From assembly GCA_046329195.1 (NCBI GenBank), contig JAXLVB010000001.1:806001-870000 (forward strand): a stretch of DNA of 64,000 nt, written 5' to 3'. The position numbers and the translations under genes are program-made. Positions 43,837 through 53,016 of this stretch are shown here, piece after piece. Under the pieces are notes generated by a model. It ran no database searches and was not told where the DNA came from. It saw only the letters and a list, made by a program, of their open reading frames with translations. Position 1 is the stretch's first letter, and the number at the start of each line of letters is the position of its first letter. The DNA is from JAXLVB01 sp046329195. Its GTDB lineage: Bacteria; Bacteroidota; Bacteroidia; Cytophagales; Spirosomataceae.

Positions 43837-44670
43837 ATGTCATTCCGTTCTTTTGTTTTGGGTTGGATACCCCCTACTTTGCTATCGCTGATTCGACGAT
43901 TACTAAATTATCTACGCCCTGCACCTTGGCAATATGTTATAGATGGCTGGCAAACACCTCTCAAAACAAGAGGGTGGAACTTACACAGCATTGCACAGAT
44001 CCAACTAAAAAAGTGGGGAGAGTATTCGGCTATCGTAGCAAGTACACGTCCGCTTGGCATTAATCATGAAGATACCACTATTTCCGAAAAAAATATCATC
44101 GCTCATAACTTAATGATGACTTTTGCCTACGTTTTGAGTCTAAATAGTCGAAATTGTCAGCAACCAACTTTATTGGATTGGGGTGGGGGTATTGGGCATT
44201 ATGGCCTTCTTGCCAAGCATATTATTGAAGAAACTACGTATTTTTGCTACGATTTGCCTGAATTATGTAAAATAGGACGGCAAGTATTTCCAGAAGGTTG
44301 TTTTTTTGACAATCGGGAAGAAGTATTCAAATACAATTATGACTTAGTATATGCTGGCAGTTCGCTATGGTATGATGAACAGTGGAAAGAAACGGCGAGC
44401 CGGTTGTGTAATGTTACGAATCATTATCTTTGTGTGAATAAAATGATTTTTGTAGATAATGTACCCTCCTTTGTAGCGATACAAAGACCGAGAGGTATAT
44501 ACGACACAGAATATTTATGTTGGATTTTTAATAAAACAGAATTTGTGGATTATATAGAACAACAAGGATTTAGATTGGTACGAGAGTTGCTAATAGATCA
44601 AAGTCCTTATATTTTTAAGGCCCCAGAGCAAGGCACTATTGCCGGCTTTTTATTCAAGAAACTTTCATGA
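43837..44670 (+). CDS. TIGR04325-type methyltransferase
   Basis: The 277-residue product has LLDWGGGIGHYGLLAKHI as a SAM-binding motif I and the family layout of TIGR04325, often found in polysaccharide loci. An N-terminal hydrophobic stretch (FVLGWIPPTLLSLIRRLL) may associate with the membrane. It may O-methylate a sugar or a lipid-linked intermediate. The stop overlaps the next gene by ATGA. Confidence 0.85.
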   Translation: MSFRSFVLGWIPPTLLSLIRRLLNYLRPAPWQYVIDGWQTPLKTRGWNLHSIAQIQLKKWGEYSAIVASTRPLGINHEDTTISEKNIIAHNLMMTFAYVLSLNSRNCQQPTLLDWGGGIGHYGLLAKHIIEETTYFCYDLPELCKIGRQVFPEGCFFDNREEVFKYNYDLVYAGSSLWYDEQWKETASRLCNVTNHYLCVNKMIFVDNVPSFVAIQRPRGIYDTEYLCWIFNKTEFVDYIEQQGFRLVRELLIDQSPYIFKAPEQGTIAGFLFKKLS

Positions 44671-45395
44671 TAAAAGCTATTTCAAAAGGGGCATTGCGCA
44701 GGCACATGTTCGAGCCTACTTGGTTGGGTCTAATACTAAATCCCTTCTTCATTGCCCGACGTGGTCTTTATTTACATATAAAGGCTCTTTCTGGAAATAT
44801 AACTGGTCAGTTATTAGACGTAGGCTGTGGCCGAAAGCCCTATCAAACACTATTTTCTAATGCTACTAACTACATTGGATTAGAAATAGATACACCCGAA
44901 AATAGGAGAGACAAGAACGCTGACTTTTTCTATGATGGGGTCAACTTTCCTTTTGAAAGGGAGTCTTTTGATGCCGTTTTAGCGAATCAAGTATTTGAAC
45001 ACGTGTTCAATCCTGATGAGTTTTTAGAGAATATTTGGCGTGTTTTGAAACCCAATGGGGTATTATTATTAACTGTTCCGTTTGTATGGGATGAGCACGA
45101 ACAACCCTTCGATTATGCTCGTTACTCATCATTTGGGTTAAAACATATACTCCAAAAACATGGTTTTAGTATCATTGAGCATCGTAAGAGTGTAACTTCT
45201 GTTGCCGCTTTTTTTCAACTACTCAATGGTTACTTTTACAAAAAAACCTTGTTCTTAGGAAAAGGTATTTACTTAACAGTTGTACCGTTTTTGATGTTTC
45301 CTTTAACATGCTTGGGGTTAGTATTAGGTATAATACTCCCCAAAAACAACGATTTTTTTCTGGATAATATTATTCTTGTTCAGAAAAAGATTTAA
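44667..45395 (+). CDS. Class I SAM-dependent methyltransferase
   Basis: The 242-residue product has motif I LLDVGCGRKPYQTLFS, the following ADFFYDGVNFPF strand and the VLLLTVPFVWDEHEQPFDYARYS region, with two hydrophobic segments near the C-terminus that suggest membrane contact. It overlaps the preceding methyltransferase by ATGA. Acceptor unknown, probably a sugar of the same polysaccharide. Confidence 0.9.
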   Translation: MIKAISKGALRRHMFEPTWLGLILNPFFIARRGLYLHIKALSGNITGQLLDVGCGRKPYQTLFSNATNYIGLEIDTPENRRDKNADFFYDGVNFPFERESFDAVLANQVFEHVFNPDEFLENIWRVLKPNGVLLLTVPFVWDEHEQPFDYARYSSFGLKHILQKHGFSIIEHRKSVTSVAAFFQLLNGYFYKKTLFLGKGIYLTVVPFLMFPLTCLGLVLGIILPKNNDFFLDNIILVQKKI

Positions 45396-45490
45396 TCTTG
45401 TTGATATTTTGACTACCAAATATTGAATTGAATTGCTTAACTTGCGAATGTAAAGTTGTTGAAAGCTAAGTCTCTAACCACACGTAACAA

Positions 45491-45949
45491 ATGGTGAATT
45501 CATTGTTATGGGTTGAAAAACCCTTCACTATTTCTTTCAAAGAAGATTATCCAGCGCCTTATCTGATTGATTTTCCCTCTTTGGGATTAGATGGAACAGG
45601 TTTTTTATCTGTAGCAGAAAATGCTGATAATATTCCCTTTGATATACAACGTGTGTTTTGGACTTATGATGTTCCAGAGAAAGCTATCCGTGGGGAACAC
45701 GCCCACCACCGTTTGGAGCAAATTTTAATTGCTGTAAAAGGGACTATTCTGGTAATAACAGAACAAGGTGATGGCCTCACACACAAGTTTGTATTAGATA
45801 GTCCTACAGTAGGTCTTTATATTCCACCCCATGTATGGCATTACATGGAGTATTCCGGCTCTGCCATTCAAGTGGTGTTGGCTTCAATGCCTTATAGTGA
45901 AGAAGAATACATTCGCTCGTATGAAAAATTTAAGGAGATTTACAAATAA
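45491..45949 (+). CDS. fdtA: dTDP-hexulose isomerase, FdtA/QdtA cupin type
   Basis: The 152-residue product is a small cupin. Motifs are FWTYDVPEKAIRGEHAHHRLEQI with the conserved catalytic histidines, and LYIPPHVWHYMEYSG. This fits the FdtA/QdtA/WxcM-like isomerases that convert dTDP-4-keto-6-deoxyglucose to the 3-keto isomer before transamination. With the DegT-family aminotransferase at 47097 it would make dTDP-3-amino-3,6-dideoxy sugars (Fuc3N or Qui3N). The choice between the two is not visible. The rmlA/rmlB genes for the precursor are not in the window. Confidence 0.9.
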   Translation: MVNSLLWVEKPFTISFKEDYPAPYLIDFPSLGLDGTGFLSVAENADNIPFDIQRVFWTYDVPEKAIRGEHAHHRLEQILIAVKGTILVITEQGDGLTHKFVLDSPTVGLYIPPHVWHYMEYSGSAIQVVLASMPYSEEEYIRSYEKFKEIYK

Positions 45950-46263
45950 GTATCTCTTTCTTCCTTTCATTAACTGACCTTCTCTTTCACAACTGCATAT
46001 CTCCTTAATTTCCCTAATCATTACGTTTACGGACTATTCCGTATATCATACCTATCTATTTTGTTAACTTGATTCGATTTACACCTAAAAGTGCTATATA
46101 TTTGATAATCAAACAAATATATATCCACAAGTCTTGCAGATTTTTATAAATCCACTTTGAATAGGTGCATATCTTCGATTACTTGGTTCATTAATATTTC
46201 TCTATTTGTCAACATATATCGCATAATGATATAGCTTTGTGGTTGTTTTTTGAATAAAGTATC
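45950..46263. other. AT-rich intergenic region
   Basis: This is 314 bp between fdtA and a methyltransferase gene on the same strand. It is strongly AT-rich, and no gene or terminator was recognised. The gap interrupts an otherwise tightly packed locus. Confidence 0.4.
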
Positions 46264-47091
46264 ATGAATCCTAAACTAAAACTTCTTTTAAAGAAAACTG
46301 GCTATTTTATTGGGAAAATCTTAGGTGTATCCGGAAAAAGGTTTGTGTCTGATCGTTTGAAGGAACTTGCGTGGATAACAAGAACAATCAGCCGGTATAT
46401 GCACACACTTCAATGGGGTTTTGATTGGCTCGTCCCCCCCCAGCCCGAATGGGGCGATCACTTTGGTGATCAGTTTTGGTTAATGCGCTCTTCGCAAAAC
46501 CCTTTGTGGTTAGAAAGAGGTATATTCAATTTGCTATGTATAAAACAAGGAGCTACTCTCTTAGAAATATGCTGTGGAGACGGCTTCAATGCGTATCATT
46601 TTTACTCCATTAGATGCAAAAATATCATCAGCATTGACTTTGATGTAGATGCCATTAGACATGCAAAAAAATTTAATCAAGCTTCTAATGTAGAGTTTAG
46701 ACTTCAAGATATTCGTAATGGGCTGCCTGAGGGTAGTTATGACAATATTATCTGGGATGCAGCCATTGAGCATTTCACAGAAAAGGAAATTGAATTTATC
46801 ATGGTAAATATTAAACAGCGGCTGAAAAAGGGAGGTACAGTAAGTGGATACACGATAAAAGAATTAGAGGGAGGAAAGCAACTAAGCCATCACGAATACG
46901 AATTTAAGAGCAAAGAAGATTTACGGCGCTTTTTTGAACCTCATTTCAGCAATGTTATGGTATTTGAGACCATTTACCCCAACAGGCATAATTTTTACTT
47001 TTATGCAAGTGATGAAATTCTACCATTCCAAAAAAGTTGGGAATTTATCACTTACTTTCATTCAGGTTCTGGCGATATTGTTCAAAATTAA
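46264..47091 (+). CDS. Class I SAM-dependent methyltransferase
   Basis: The 275-residue product has motif I LLEICCGDGFNAYHFY, then ISIDFDVDAIRHAKKF, and DNIIWDAAIEHFTEKEIEF as motif IV, a normal Rossmann methyltransferase layout. The first 90 residues form a basic amphipathic region that may bind the membrane. The acceptor is probably a polysaccharide intermediate. It is separated from the next gene by 5 bp. Confidence 0.88.
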   Translation: MNPKLKLLLKKTGYFIGKILGVSGKRFVSDRLKELAWITRTISRYMHTLQWGFDWLVPPQPEWGDHFGDQFWLMRSSQNPLWLERGIFNLLCIKQGATLLEICCGDGFNAYHFYSIRCKNIISIDFDVDAIRHAKKFNQASNVEFRLQDIRNGLPEGSYDNIIWDAAIEHFTEKEIEFIMVNIKQRLKKGGTVSGYTIKELEGGKQLSHHEYEFKSKEDLRRFFEPHFSNVMVFETIYPNRHNFYFYASDEILPFQKSWEFITYFHSGSGDIVQN

Positions 47092-47096
47092 TTTTG

Positions 47097-48206
47097 ATGA
47101 AAATTCCTTTTCTATCTTTTGATGGTCAACATAAAGCTATCAAACAAGATATTTTAAACGCTATAGAGCGTTTTTTTGACTCCAATTGGTTTATCTTAGG
47201 CCAAGAAGTCAACCGTTTTGAGGAAGAATACGCTCTTTTTAATCAGACCAGTTACTGCATTGGTGTAGCCAATGGCTTAGATGCGTTATATATTTCTCTG
47301 AAAGTATTAGGCATTGGGCCTGGCGACGAAGTTATTGTTCCAACCAATACCTACATTGCAACATGGTTAGCGGTTTCGATGACAGGTGCCAAACCGATTC
47401 CGGTTGAACCTCGGCCTAATACGTATAATCTGAATCCAGCTCAAATTAAAGACGCCATAACTCCTCGTACTAAAGCTATTATGCCTGTTCATTTATATGG
47501 ACAAGCTTGTGAAATGGAGCCTATCATGGCTGTTGCTCAGGAGCACAACCTTTGGGTGGTTGAGGATAATGCCCAAGCGCAGGGAGCTACTTATAATCAA
47601 AAAATAACGGGAAGTTGGGGGCATATTAATGGTACCAGTTTTTATCCAGGCAAAAATTTAGGGGCGCTGGGCGACGCTGGTGCGATTACTACAAGCAGTG
47701 ATAGCCTGAATATGGCTGCCCGGACGTTTAGAAATTACGGTTCTCAAAAAAAATATTATAACGAAATCAAAGGGGTGAACTCCCGGTTAGACGAAATACA
47801 GGCGGCTGTTTTGCAGGTAAAACTTACCAAACTGCCAGAATGGACCACCCAGCGACAACATGTAGCCAATACATACAACGAACTACTCCAAGGTATTGAC
47901 GAAGTGATTACTCCTTATGTAGCTTCTACTGCAACTCACGTTTATCACCTATATGTGATACAAGTGCCTGAACGTGAAGCTCTTCAAACTTATTTAAACC
48001 AAGAAGGGATTGGTACTCTTATCCATTATCCTGTTCCACCTCATTTACAAAAAGCTTATCAAGATATGGGATACAAGTCGGGTGATTTTCCAATAGCGGA
48101 GCATCTTTCTAAAACATTGTTGAGTTTGCCGATGTATCCAGGTCTTAGTGACGATAAAATTGCTTACGTTTGTAATGCCATTCGTTCTTTTTTCTCCAAG
48201 AAATAA
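47097..48206 (+). CDS. fdtB: DegT/DnrJ-family sugar aminotransferase (FdtB type)
   Basis: From ATG 47097 the product has 369 residues, starting MKIPFLSFDGQHKAIKQDIL. The PLP lysine is in SFYPGKNLGALGDAGAI, and VVEDNAQAQGAT is the conserved acidic site. It should put an amino group on C3 of the dTDP-3-keto sugar from FdtA. A start at 47037 would overlap the previous gene and add an improbable leader. The FdtC/QdtC-type acetyltransferase is not obvious nearby, so the sugar might remain free or be acetylated by the enzyme at 31007. Confidence 0.9.
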   Translation: MKIPFLSFDGQHKAIKQDILNAIERFFDSNWFILGQEVNRFEEEYALFNQTSYCIGVANGLDALYISLKVLGIGPGDEVIVPTNTYIATWLAVSMTGAKPIPVEPRPNTYNLNPAQIKDAITPRTKAIMPVHLYGQACEMEPIMAVAQEHNLWVVEDNAQAQGATYNQKITGSWGHINGTSFYPGKNLGALGDAGAITTSSDSLNMAARTFRNYGSQKKYYNEIKGVNSRLDEIQAAVLQVKLTKLPEWTTQRQHVANTYNELLQGIDEVITPYVASTATHVYHLYVIQVPEREALQTYLNQEGIGTLIHYPVPPHLQKAYQDMGYKSGDFPIAEHLSKTLLSLPMYPGLSDDKIAYVCNAIRSFFSKK

Positions 48207-48215
48207 TGTTTTTTA

Positions 48216-49202
48216 ATGAGACGGCATTTTTGTACGTATTTTGACAGCAATTATTTACCTCATTTCAGATCTCTACACGACTCTTTAACTCGTCATTGTC
48301 CCAATGCTATTATCTATGCGTTTTGTATGGATGATGGTTGTTACATCTACTTACAAAAACTGGCACTCCCTAATGTAGTATTATTATCTCAGGAAACGTT
48401 TTTGGGAGATGATGCGCCTTTGCAAGCCGCAAAACTCAATCGTTCAAAAATTGAGTTTTATTTCACTTGTAGCCCTTCTATGCCTCTTTATGTGCTCAAT
48501 CATTTTCCAGAGGTTTCACAAATTACTTACTTAGATGCCGATTTATTCTTTTTCTCGGATGTGACGCCTATTTTTGAAGAAATAGGTACTAAATCAGTGG
48601 CTATTATTCCTCATCGCTTTGCTTGGCATGGCAAATACTTTGAAAAATACGGAAAGTATAATGTAGGCTGGGTTACTTTTCGAAGAGATGAACAGGGTTT
48701 AGAGTGCCTTACCACTTGGCGTAATGAATGCCTTGATTGGTGCTTTGATCATTTTGAAGACGGCAAATTTGCTGACCAAAAATACCTTGATACTTGGCCA
48801 GATAACTATTCTAATCTGCACATCATCCAGAATTTAGGTGCTAATGTTGCCTCTTGGAATGTAGGTAGGTTTCGGGTTAGAGAAAAAAATGAACAGGTAC
48901 TAATAAATGGTACTCCTCTTATTTTTTATCACTTTACTCACCTAAAAGAAATAAAACCCTGGCTGTATAAAACAGAGCTTAGTAAATACTTCACGTGGTC
49001 AACAGCTACCATTCGACGAAAAATTTATGGGGTATATATTGACCACCTCAACAAGTTTGCTGTAGTTGATAAAAAACCTAAGCGAGGGCGTAAAGAATTC
49101 AGGTTTAGAAACTTAGGCTATTGGATTCAACGATTTACTCATCTGGCCAGATTACTGGTTTTTCCAGATTATCTGATATTAATCAATAAAAAAGTGGTTT
49201 GA
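48216..49202 (+). CDS. GT8-like glycosyltransferase
   Basis: The 328-residue product has ITYLDADLFFFSDVTPIF with the DxD pair, ADQKYLDTWP as the late acidic motif, and IFYHFTHL near the end. These are typical of glycogenin-like or capsule GT8-type transferases. It starts 9 bp after fdtB and ends 25 bp from the convergent WbpB-like gene. Sugar specificity is unknown. Confidence 0.88.
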   Translation: MRRHFCTYFDSNYLPHFRSLHDSLTRHCPNAIIYAFCMDDGCYIYLQKLALPNVVLLSQETFLGDDAPLQAAKLNRSKIEFYFTCSPSMPLYVLNHFPEVSQITYLDADLFFFSDVTPIFEEIGTKSVAIIPHRFAWHGKYFEKYGKYNVGWVTFRRDEQGLECLTTWRNECLDWCFDHFEDGKFADQKYLDTWPDNYSNLHIIQNLGANVASWNVGRFRVREKNEQVLINGTPLIFYHFTHLKEIKPWLYKTELSKYFTWSTATIRRKIYGVYIDHLNKFAVVDKKPKRGRKEFRFRNLGYWIQRFTHLARLLVFPDYLILINKKVV

Positions 49203-49227
49203 AATCTCTCAAATTTATTGAGTTGAG

Positions 49228-50133
49228 TCATCTGGTCTGAACCATTGAACGAATATCTTGCACTAACTGAATTGAAGATAAGGCTTCTGACATACCGAAG
49301 CCATTTCCATTCAGAATTTCTTGGTAACTTCTGGTATGTAGATCGGTAAATCCATCACTAAACTCTATTTCTTGCCCTTGCATGGTTAACGACCTATACG
49401 TTCTTTTGCCCGCATTTCTTACTTGCAGAGGAATATCGTTTTCGTCAATGCTTAGTTCCCATTTTACTCTGGCTTTTGCTAATTCTAAATAACCCGCCGC
49501 TCGTTCTGCTTTGTGTTCATGAACGATATTTTGTTTCACATTGCCAAAAACCCATGTAAGCATATCAAAAAAGTGGATGCCAATATTCGTTGCTATTCCA
49601 CCTGATTTGCTTTGGTCACCTTTCCAACTATAATGATACCACTTTCCACGAGAGGTAATATATTTTAATTCTACATCATAAATAGTTCCGGTAGTATCAT
49701 TTTCTATTTTTTGCTTTAGGGCTACTATACTTGGGTGTAGCCTTAGTTGTAAAATAGTATAGACGCTTTTCCGGCTTTCTTTCTCTATTTCTTGTAACGC
49801 TTCTAAGTTCCAAGGATTTAGTACTAACGGTTTTTCACAGATTACGTCTGCTTCATGACGCAGCCCAAAGCGTATATGGGCATCATGTAGATAATTAGGG
49901 CTACATACTACCACATAATCTATTTTTTGTCCTATCCTACGCAGTTTTTCTAAATGTCTGTCGAATCGTTCGAATTCTGTAAAGAAATCTGCTTCTGGAA
50001 AATAACTATCCATAATTCCTACACTATCAAACTTATCCATGGCTGCTACCAAAGTATTACCTGTATCTTTAATAGCTTTTAGGTGGCGTGGAGCTATGAA
50101 TCCAGCTACACCGATGAGGGCAAATCGTTTCAT
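49228..50133 (-). CDS. wbpB: UDP-GlcNAcA 3-dehydrogenase (WbpB/WlbA type)
   Basis: The 301-residue product is a Gfo/Idh/MocA oxidoreductase. The NAD site is ALIGVAGFIAPRHLKAI, and the EKP motif lies in ICEKPLVLNP. The GVAGFIAPRHLKAI variant is typical of WbpB/WlbA. It oxidises C3 of UDP-GlcNAcA. It is the last gene of a minus-strand set with the WbpD, WbpE and WbpI homologues, separated by 10 bp from wbpD. Confidence 0.9.
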   Translation of the reverse strand: MKRFALIGVAGFIAPRHLKAIKDTGNTLVAAMDKFDSVGIMDSYFPEADFFTEFERFDRHLEKLRRIGQKIDYVVVCSPNYLHDAHIRFGLRHEADVICEKPLVLNPWNLEALQEIEKESRKSVYTILQLRLHPSIVALKQKIENDTTGTIYDVELKYITSRGKWYHYSWKGDQSKSGGIATNIGIHFFDMLTWVFGNVKQNIVHEHKAERAAGYLELAKARVKWELSIDENDIPLQVRNAGKRTYRSLTMQGQEIEFSDGFTDLHTRSYQEILNGNGFGMSEALSSIQLVQDIRSMVQTR

Positions 50134-50143
50134 TTAAAAACCT

Positions 50144-50716
50144 CTAAATCAATTTGGTAACTTTGTTATTTTCGAGTTGATATTTTTCCGCACTTTCTGG
50201 GCACACAGCTATTCCTTCCGAATCAAAGGCCAACCGATGGCCATATTCGCTTACCCAACCTATCTGACGAGCAGGATTACCCACTACTAAGGCATAAGGT
50301 AATACATCTTTGGTAATGACGGCTCCAGCTCCAATCAAGGCATATTGCCCTATTTCATGACCACATATGATGGTTGCATTTGCTCCAATACTGGCACCTT
50401 TCCGAATATACGTTGGTTTGTACTGGTTTTTCCGTACAATTGCACTCCTTGGATTAGTAATATTGGTAAAAACAGCCGACGGCCCAATAAATACATCATC
50501 TTCACAGACCACACCTGTGTAAAGCGATACATTATTTTGAACTTTTACATTATTTCCTAAAATTACCTCTGGCGAAACAACCACGTTTTGGCCTAAGTTG
50601 CATCCAAGCCCTATTTTACAATTTGACATAATGTGTGTAAAATGCCAAATTTTGGTATTTTCCCCTATTTCACAATCAGGGTCAATAACGGAGGTGGGGT
50701 GGGCAAAGTAACTCAT
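50144..50716 (-). CDS. wbpD: UDP-3-amino sugar N-acetyltransferase (WbpD/WlbB type)
   Basis: The 190-residue product is a left-handed beta-helix acetyltransferase. The start MSYFAHPTSVIDPDCEIGEN, TKIWHFTHIMSNCKIG, FGPSAVFTNITNPRS-like region and VVGNPARQIGWVSEYGHRL are characteristic of WbpD/WlbB. It acetylates the 3-amino group of UDP-2-acetamido-3-amino-2,3-dideoxyglucuronate. It shares its first base with the stop of the aminotransferase gene. Confidence 0.93.
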   Translation of the reverse strand: MSYFAHPTSVIDPDCEIGENTKIWHFTHIMSNCKIGLGCNLGQNVVVSPEVILGNNVKVQNNVSLYTGVVCEDDVFIGPSAVFTNITNPRSAIVRKNQYKPTYIRKGASIGANATIICGHEIGQYALIGAGAVITKDVLPYALVVGNPARQIGWVSEYGHRLAFDSEGIAVCPESAEKYQLENNKVTKLI

Positions 50717-51843
50717 TAGCTAAAAAATGATACTACGGCATTAATGATAAAATTTTGTTGCTCCTCATCCATTTCTGTATGTATTGGCAATGAAATTACC
50801 TGTGTACAAAGTTCTGTTGCTACGGGCAAATCTCCAACGGTTCGCCCCATGTTTTCAAATGCCTTTTGGCGATGTAGGGGTAGGGGGTAGTAAATCATAC
50901 TTGGTATTCCTTGGTGAGCCAAGTACTCTTTTAGTTGGTTTCGCTGATTTGCTGGTACTTTTATCGTATATTGATGAAATACATGCGTTGATTGCGGCAA
51001 TCTACTTGGGATTTGGATTGATGCAATACCCGAAAAAGCTTTATCATACTGATTTGCAGCGTGTTGTCTCGCTTTGTTGTATTTTTGTAAGTATTTCAAC
51101 TTTACGTTCAAGATATTGGCTTGTATAGCGTCTAATCTTGAATTTATACCTATTATCTCGTGAAAATACTGCTTGGCTTGGCCATGATTTGCAATCATAC
51201 GCATTCGATTTGCCAAGTATTCGTCATTTGTACACACTGCTCCTCCGTCGCCAAAACAGCCTAAATTTTTAGACGGAAAGAATGACATCGTACCAATGTG
51301 TCCCATTGTACCTGATTTGTGCGTACTACCGTCTAAGCATGTATAATCTGCACCAATAGACTGCGCATTGTCCTCTATAACATAGCTATTGGCATCTGTT
51401 GCTATTTTTAAAATTTTCTCCATATCGGCACACTGACCAAATAAATGTACTGGCACAATCAGCTTTGTTTTGGAAGTTATGGCATTTTCTACAATAGCAG
51501 GAGTGATATTAAACGTATCTTTATCTACATCAACCATTACAGGTGTTAAACCCAACAAACCAATTACTTCAGCAGTTGCTACATACGTAAAGGCCGGAAC
51601 AATCACTTCATCGCCAGGTTTTAGGTCAAGCGCCATTAGAGCTATTTGAAGGGCATCTGTTCCATTTGCACAACCAATTACGTTGTTAACCCCCAAATAC
51701 CGTTGTAATGCTTCTTGAAATTGAGTTACTTGTTTGCCTTTTACAAAGGAGGCACTTTCAAGACACTCCTGAATAGCAGCGTCTATTTCATTTTTTATTA
51801 ACTCGTACTGAGTTATCAAATCTACCATCTGTATTTTACGCAT
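50716..51843 (-). CDS. wbpE: UDP-3-keto sugar aminotransferase (WbpE/WlbC type)
   Basis: From ATG 51843 the product has 375 residues, starting MRKIQMVDLITQYELIK. The PLP lysine is in SFFPSKNLGCFGDGGAV, with VIEDNAQSIGAD as acidic site. It installs the 3-amino group on the WbpB product. A start at 51873 would add ten residues overlapping the upstream gene's end and is less likely. The gene lies between the wbpD and wbpI homologues. Confidence 0.92.
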   Translation of the reverse strand: MRKIQMVDLITQYELIKNEIDAAIQECLESASFVKGKQVTQFQEALQRYLGVNNVIGCANGTDALQIALMALDLKPGDEVIVPAFTYVATAEVIGLLGLTPVMVDVDKDTFNITPAIVENAITSKTKLIVPVHLFGQCADMEKILKIATDANSYVIEDNAQSIGADYTCLDGSTHKSGTMGHIGTMSFFPSKNLGCFGDGGAVCTNDEYLANRMRMIANHGQAKQYFHEIIGINSRLDAIQANILNVKLKYLQKYNKARQHAANQYDKAFSGIASIQIPSRLPQSTHVFHQYTIKVPANQRNQLKEYLAHQGIPSMIYYPLPLHRQKAFENMGRTVGDLPVATELCTQVISLPIHTEMDEEQQNFIINAVVSFFS

Positions 51844-51865
51844 GACAACTAAATCAATTAGACAT

Positions 51866-52906
51866 CTAAACAAGTTTTGTCAAGGTATCAGCTATCATTT
51901 GGGCCGCCGAGCCATTACCATATAAGCCTTCATCATACTTTTCAGGTAGTTTGCTGGTTATCAGCAAAGGGAGTTTCGACAGGTCTTCGAATAGCAAGGT
52001 ATTCCAACCATCTTCGAGCGTTTCTATCCATTCTGTTTCTTTCCGAATGGTTATACACTTTCTTTTTAACCAATATGCCTCTTTCTGAATACCACCCGAA
52101 TCTGTCACTACACAGTCGGCGTACTTTTGATAAGCAAGACTTTCTAAATACCCAACTGGTTCTATGAATTTGATATTGTGATACGTTGTTAAGTCAATAT
52201 TATATTGTTTAGCTCTGTGCCAAGTTCGTGGGTGAATAGCAAAGATAATTTTGACATTCAATTGGTTAAGTATGCTCAAACAATACGACAGTCGCTCTAC
52301 ATCGTCTGTATTATACGGGCGGTGTAGAGTTACAAAGAGGTAGGGTTCAGGCTCTGGCGAGGTTACCAGCGGTGCACATAATTGCAATATATCCTTCATT
52401 ACGTCACCACAAATCACTACATTTTTACTTATCCCTTCATGCTGCAGGTTATTTTTTGACTCTTCATTTGGGCAAAACAGTATCTCAGCAATATGGTCTG
52501 TCAGTACTCTGTTTACTTCTTCTGGCATTTGTCTATTAAAACTTCTCAGACCCGCCTCAATATGCACAATAGGAATGTGTAGTTTGGATGCAGCCAATGC
52601 TCCTGCCAAGGTCGAATTTGTATCCCCATATACCACGATGGCGGCTGGTTTTTCGGCAATTAATATCTTTTCTATCTCCATCATCATCAACCCTGTCTGT
52701 TCGCCGTGATGGGTTGCTTTAATCCCTAAGTCATATTCTGGCAACGGTATTTGAAGTTCACTAAAAAATACCTCACTCATGTTAGAGTCATAATGCTGCC
52801 CAGTATGGATTGTTTTGCATTCAAATTTTTTTTTGAGTGCAAGTAATACCGGGGCGTGCTTAATAAACTGAGGCCTGGCACCAATCACTAATACTATCTT
52901 TTTCAA
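51866..52906 (-). CDS. wbpI: UDP-GlcNAc(3NAc)A 2-epimerase (WbpI type)
   Basis: The product is a non-hydrolysing UDP-GlcNAc 2-epimerase-family protein. The start KKIVLVIGARPQFIKHAP, TIHTGQHYD, VHIEAGLRS, TDHIAEILFCPNE and TDSGGIQKEA are the usual motifs. A TTG at 52906 gives 346 residues with a normal N-terminus. A start at 52972 lies in the stem of a strong hairpin and is rejected. It would convert UDP-GlcNAc(3NAc)A to UDP-ManNAc(3NAc)A. It is the first gene of the minus-strand set. Confidence 0.9.
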   Translation of the reverse strand: MKKIVLVIGARPQFIKHAPVLLALKKKFECKTIHTGQHYDSNMSEVFFSELQIPLPEYDLGIKATHHGEQTGLMMMEIEKILIAEKPAAIVVYGDTNSTLAGALAASKLHIPIVHIEAGLRSFNRQMPEEVNRVLTDHIAEILFCPNEESKNNLQHEGISKNVVICGDVMKDILQLCAPLVTSPEPEPYLFVTLHRPYNTDDVERLSYCLSILNQLNVKIIFAIHPRTWHRAKQYNIDLTTYHNIKFIEPVGYLESLAYQKYADCVVTDSGGIQKEAYWLKRKCITIRKETEWIETLEDGWNTLLFEDLSKLPLLITSKLPEKYDEGLYGNGSAAQMIADTLTKLV

Positions 52907-52963
52907 GGAGTTAATGAGTTTGAAATAGAATGAAAACCAACATTTGAAGTGGTAAATTACCTT

Positions 52964-53002
52964 AAACAACAAATGCAGGCTTTAGACCTGCATTTGTTGT
53001 TT
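52964..53002 (-). terminator. Strong terminator hairpin
   Basis: A perfect 16-bp stem (52964-52979 with 52987-53002) has a 7-nt loop. The outer parts are A-rich and T-rich tracts, so the core acts as a terminator in both directions. It separates the TPR gene from the wbp set. Confidence 0.9.
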
Positions 53003-53016
53003 ATTATATCTTAATA

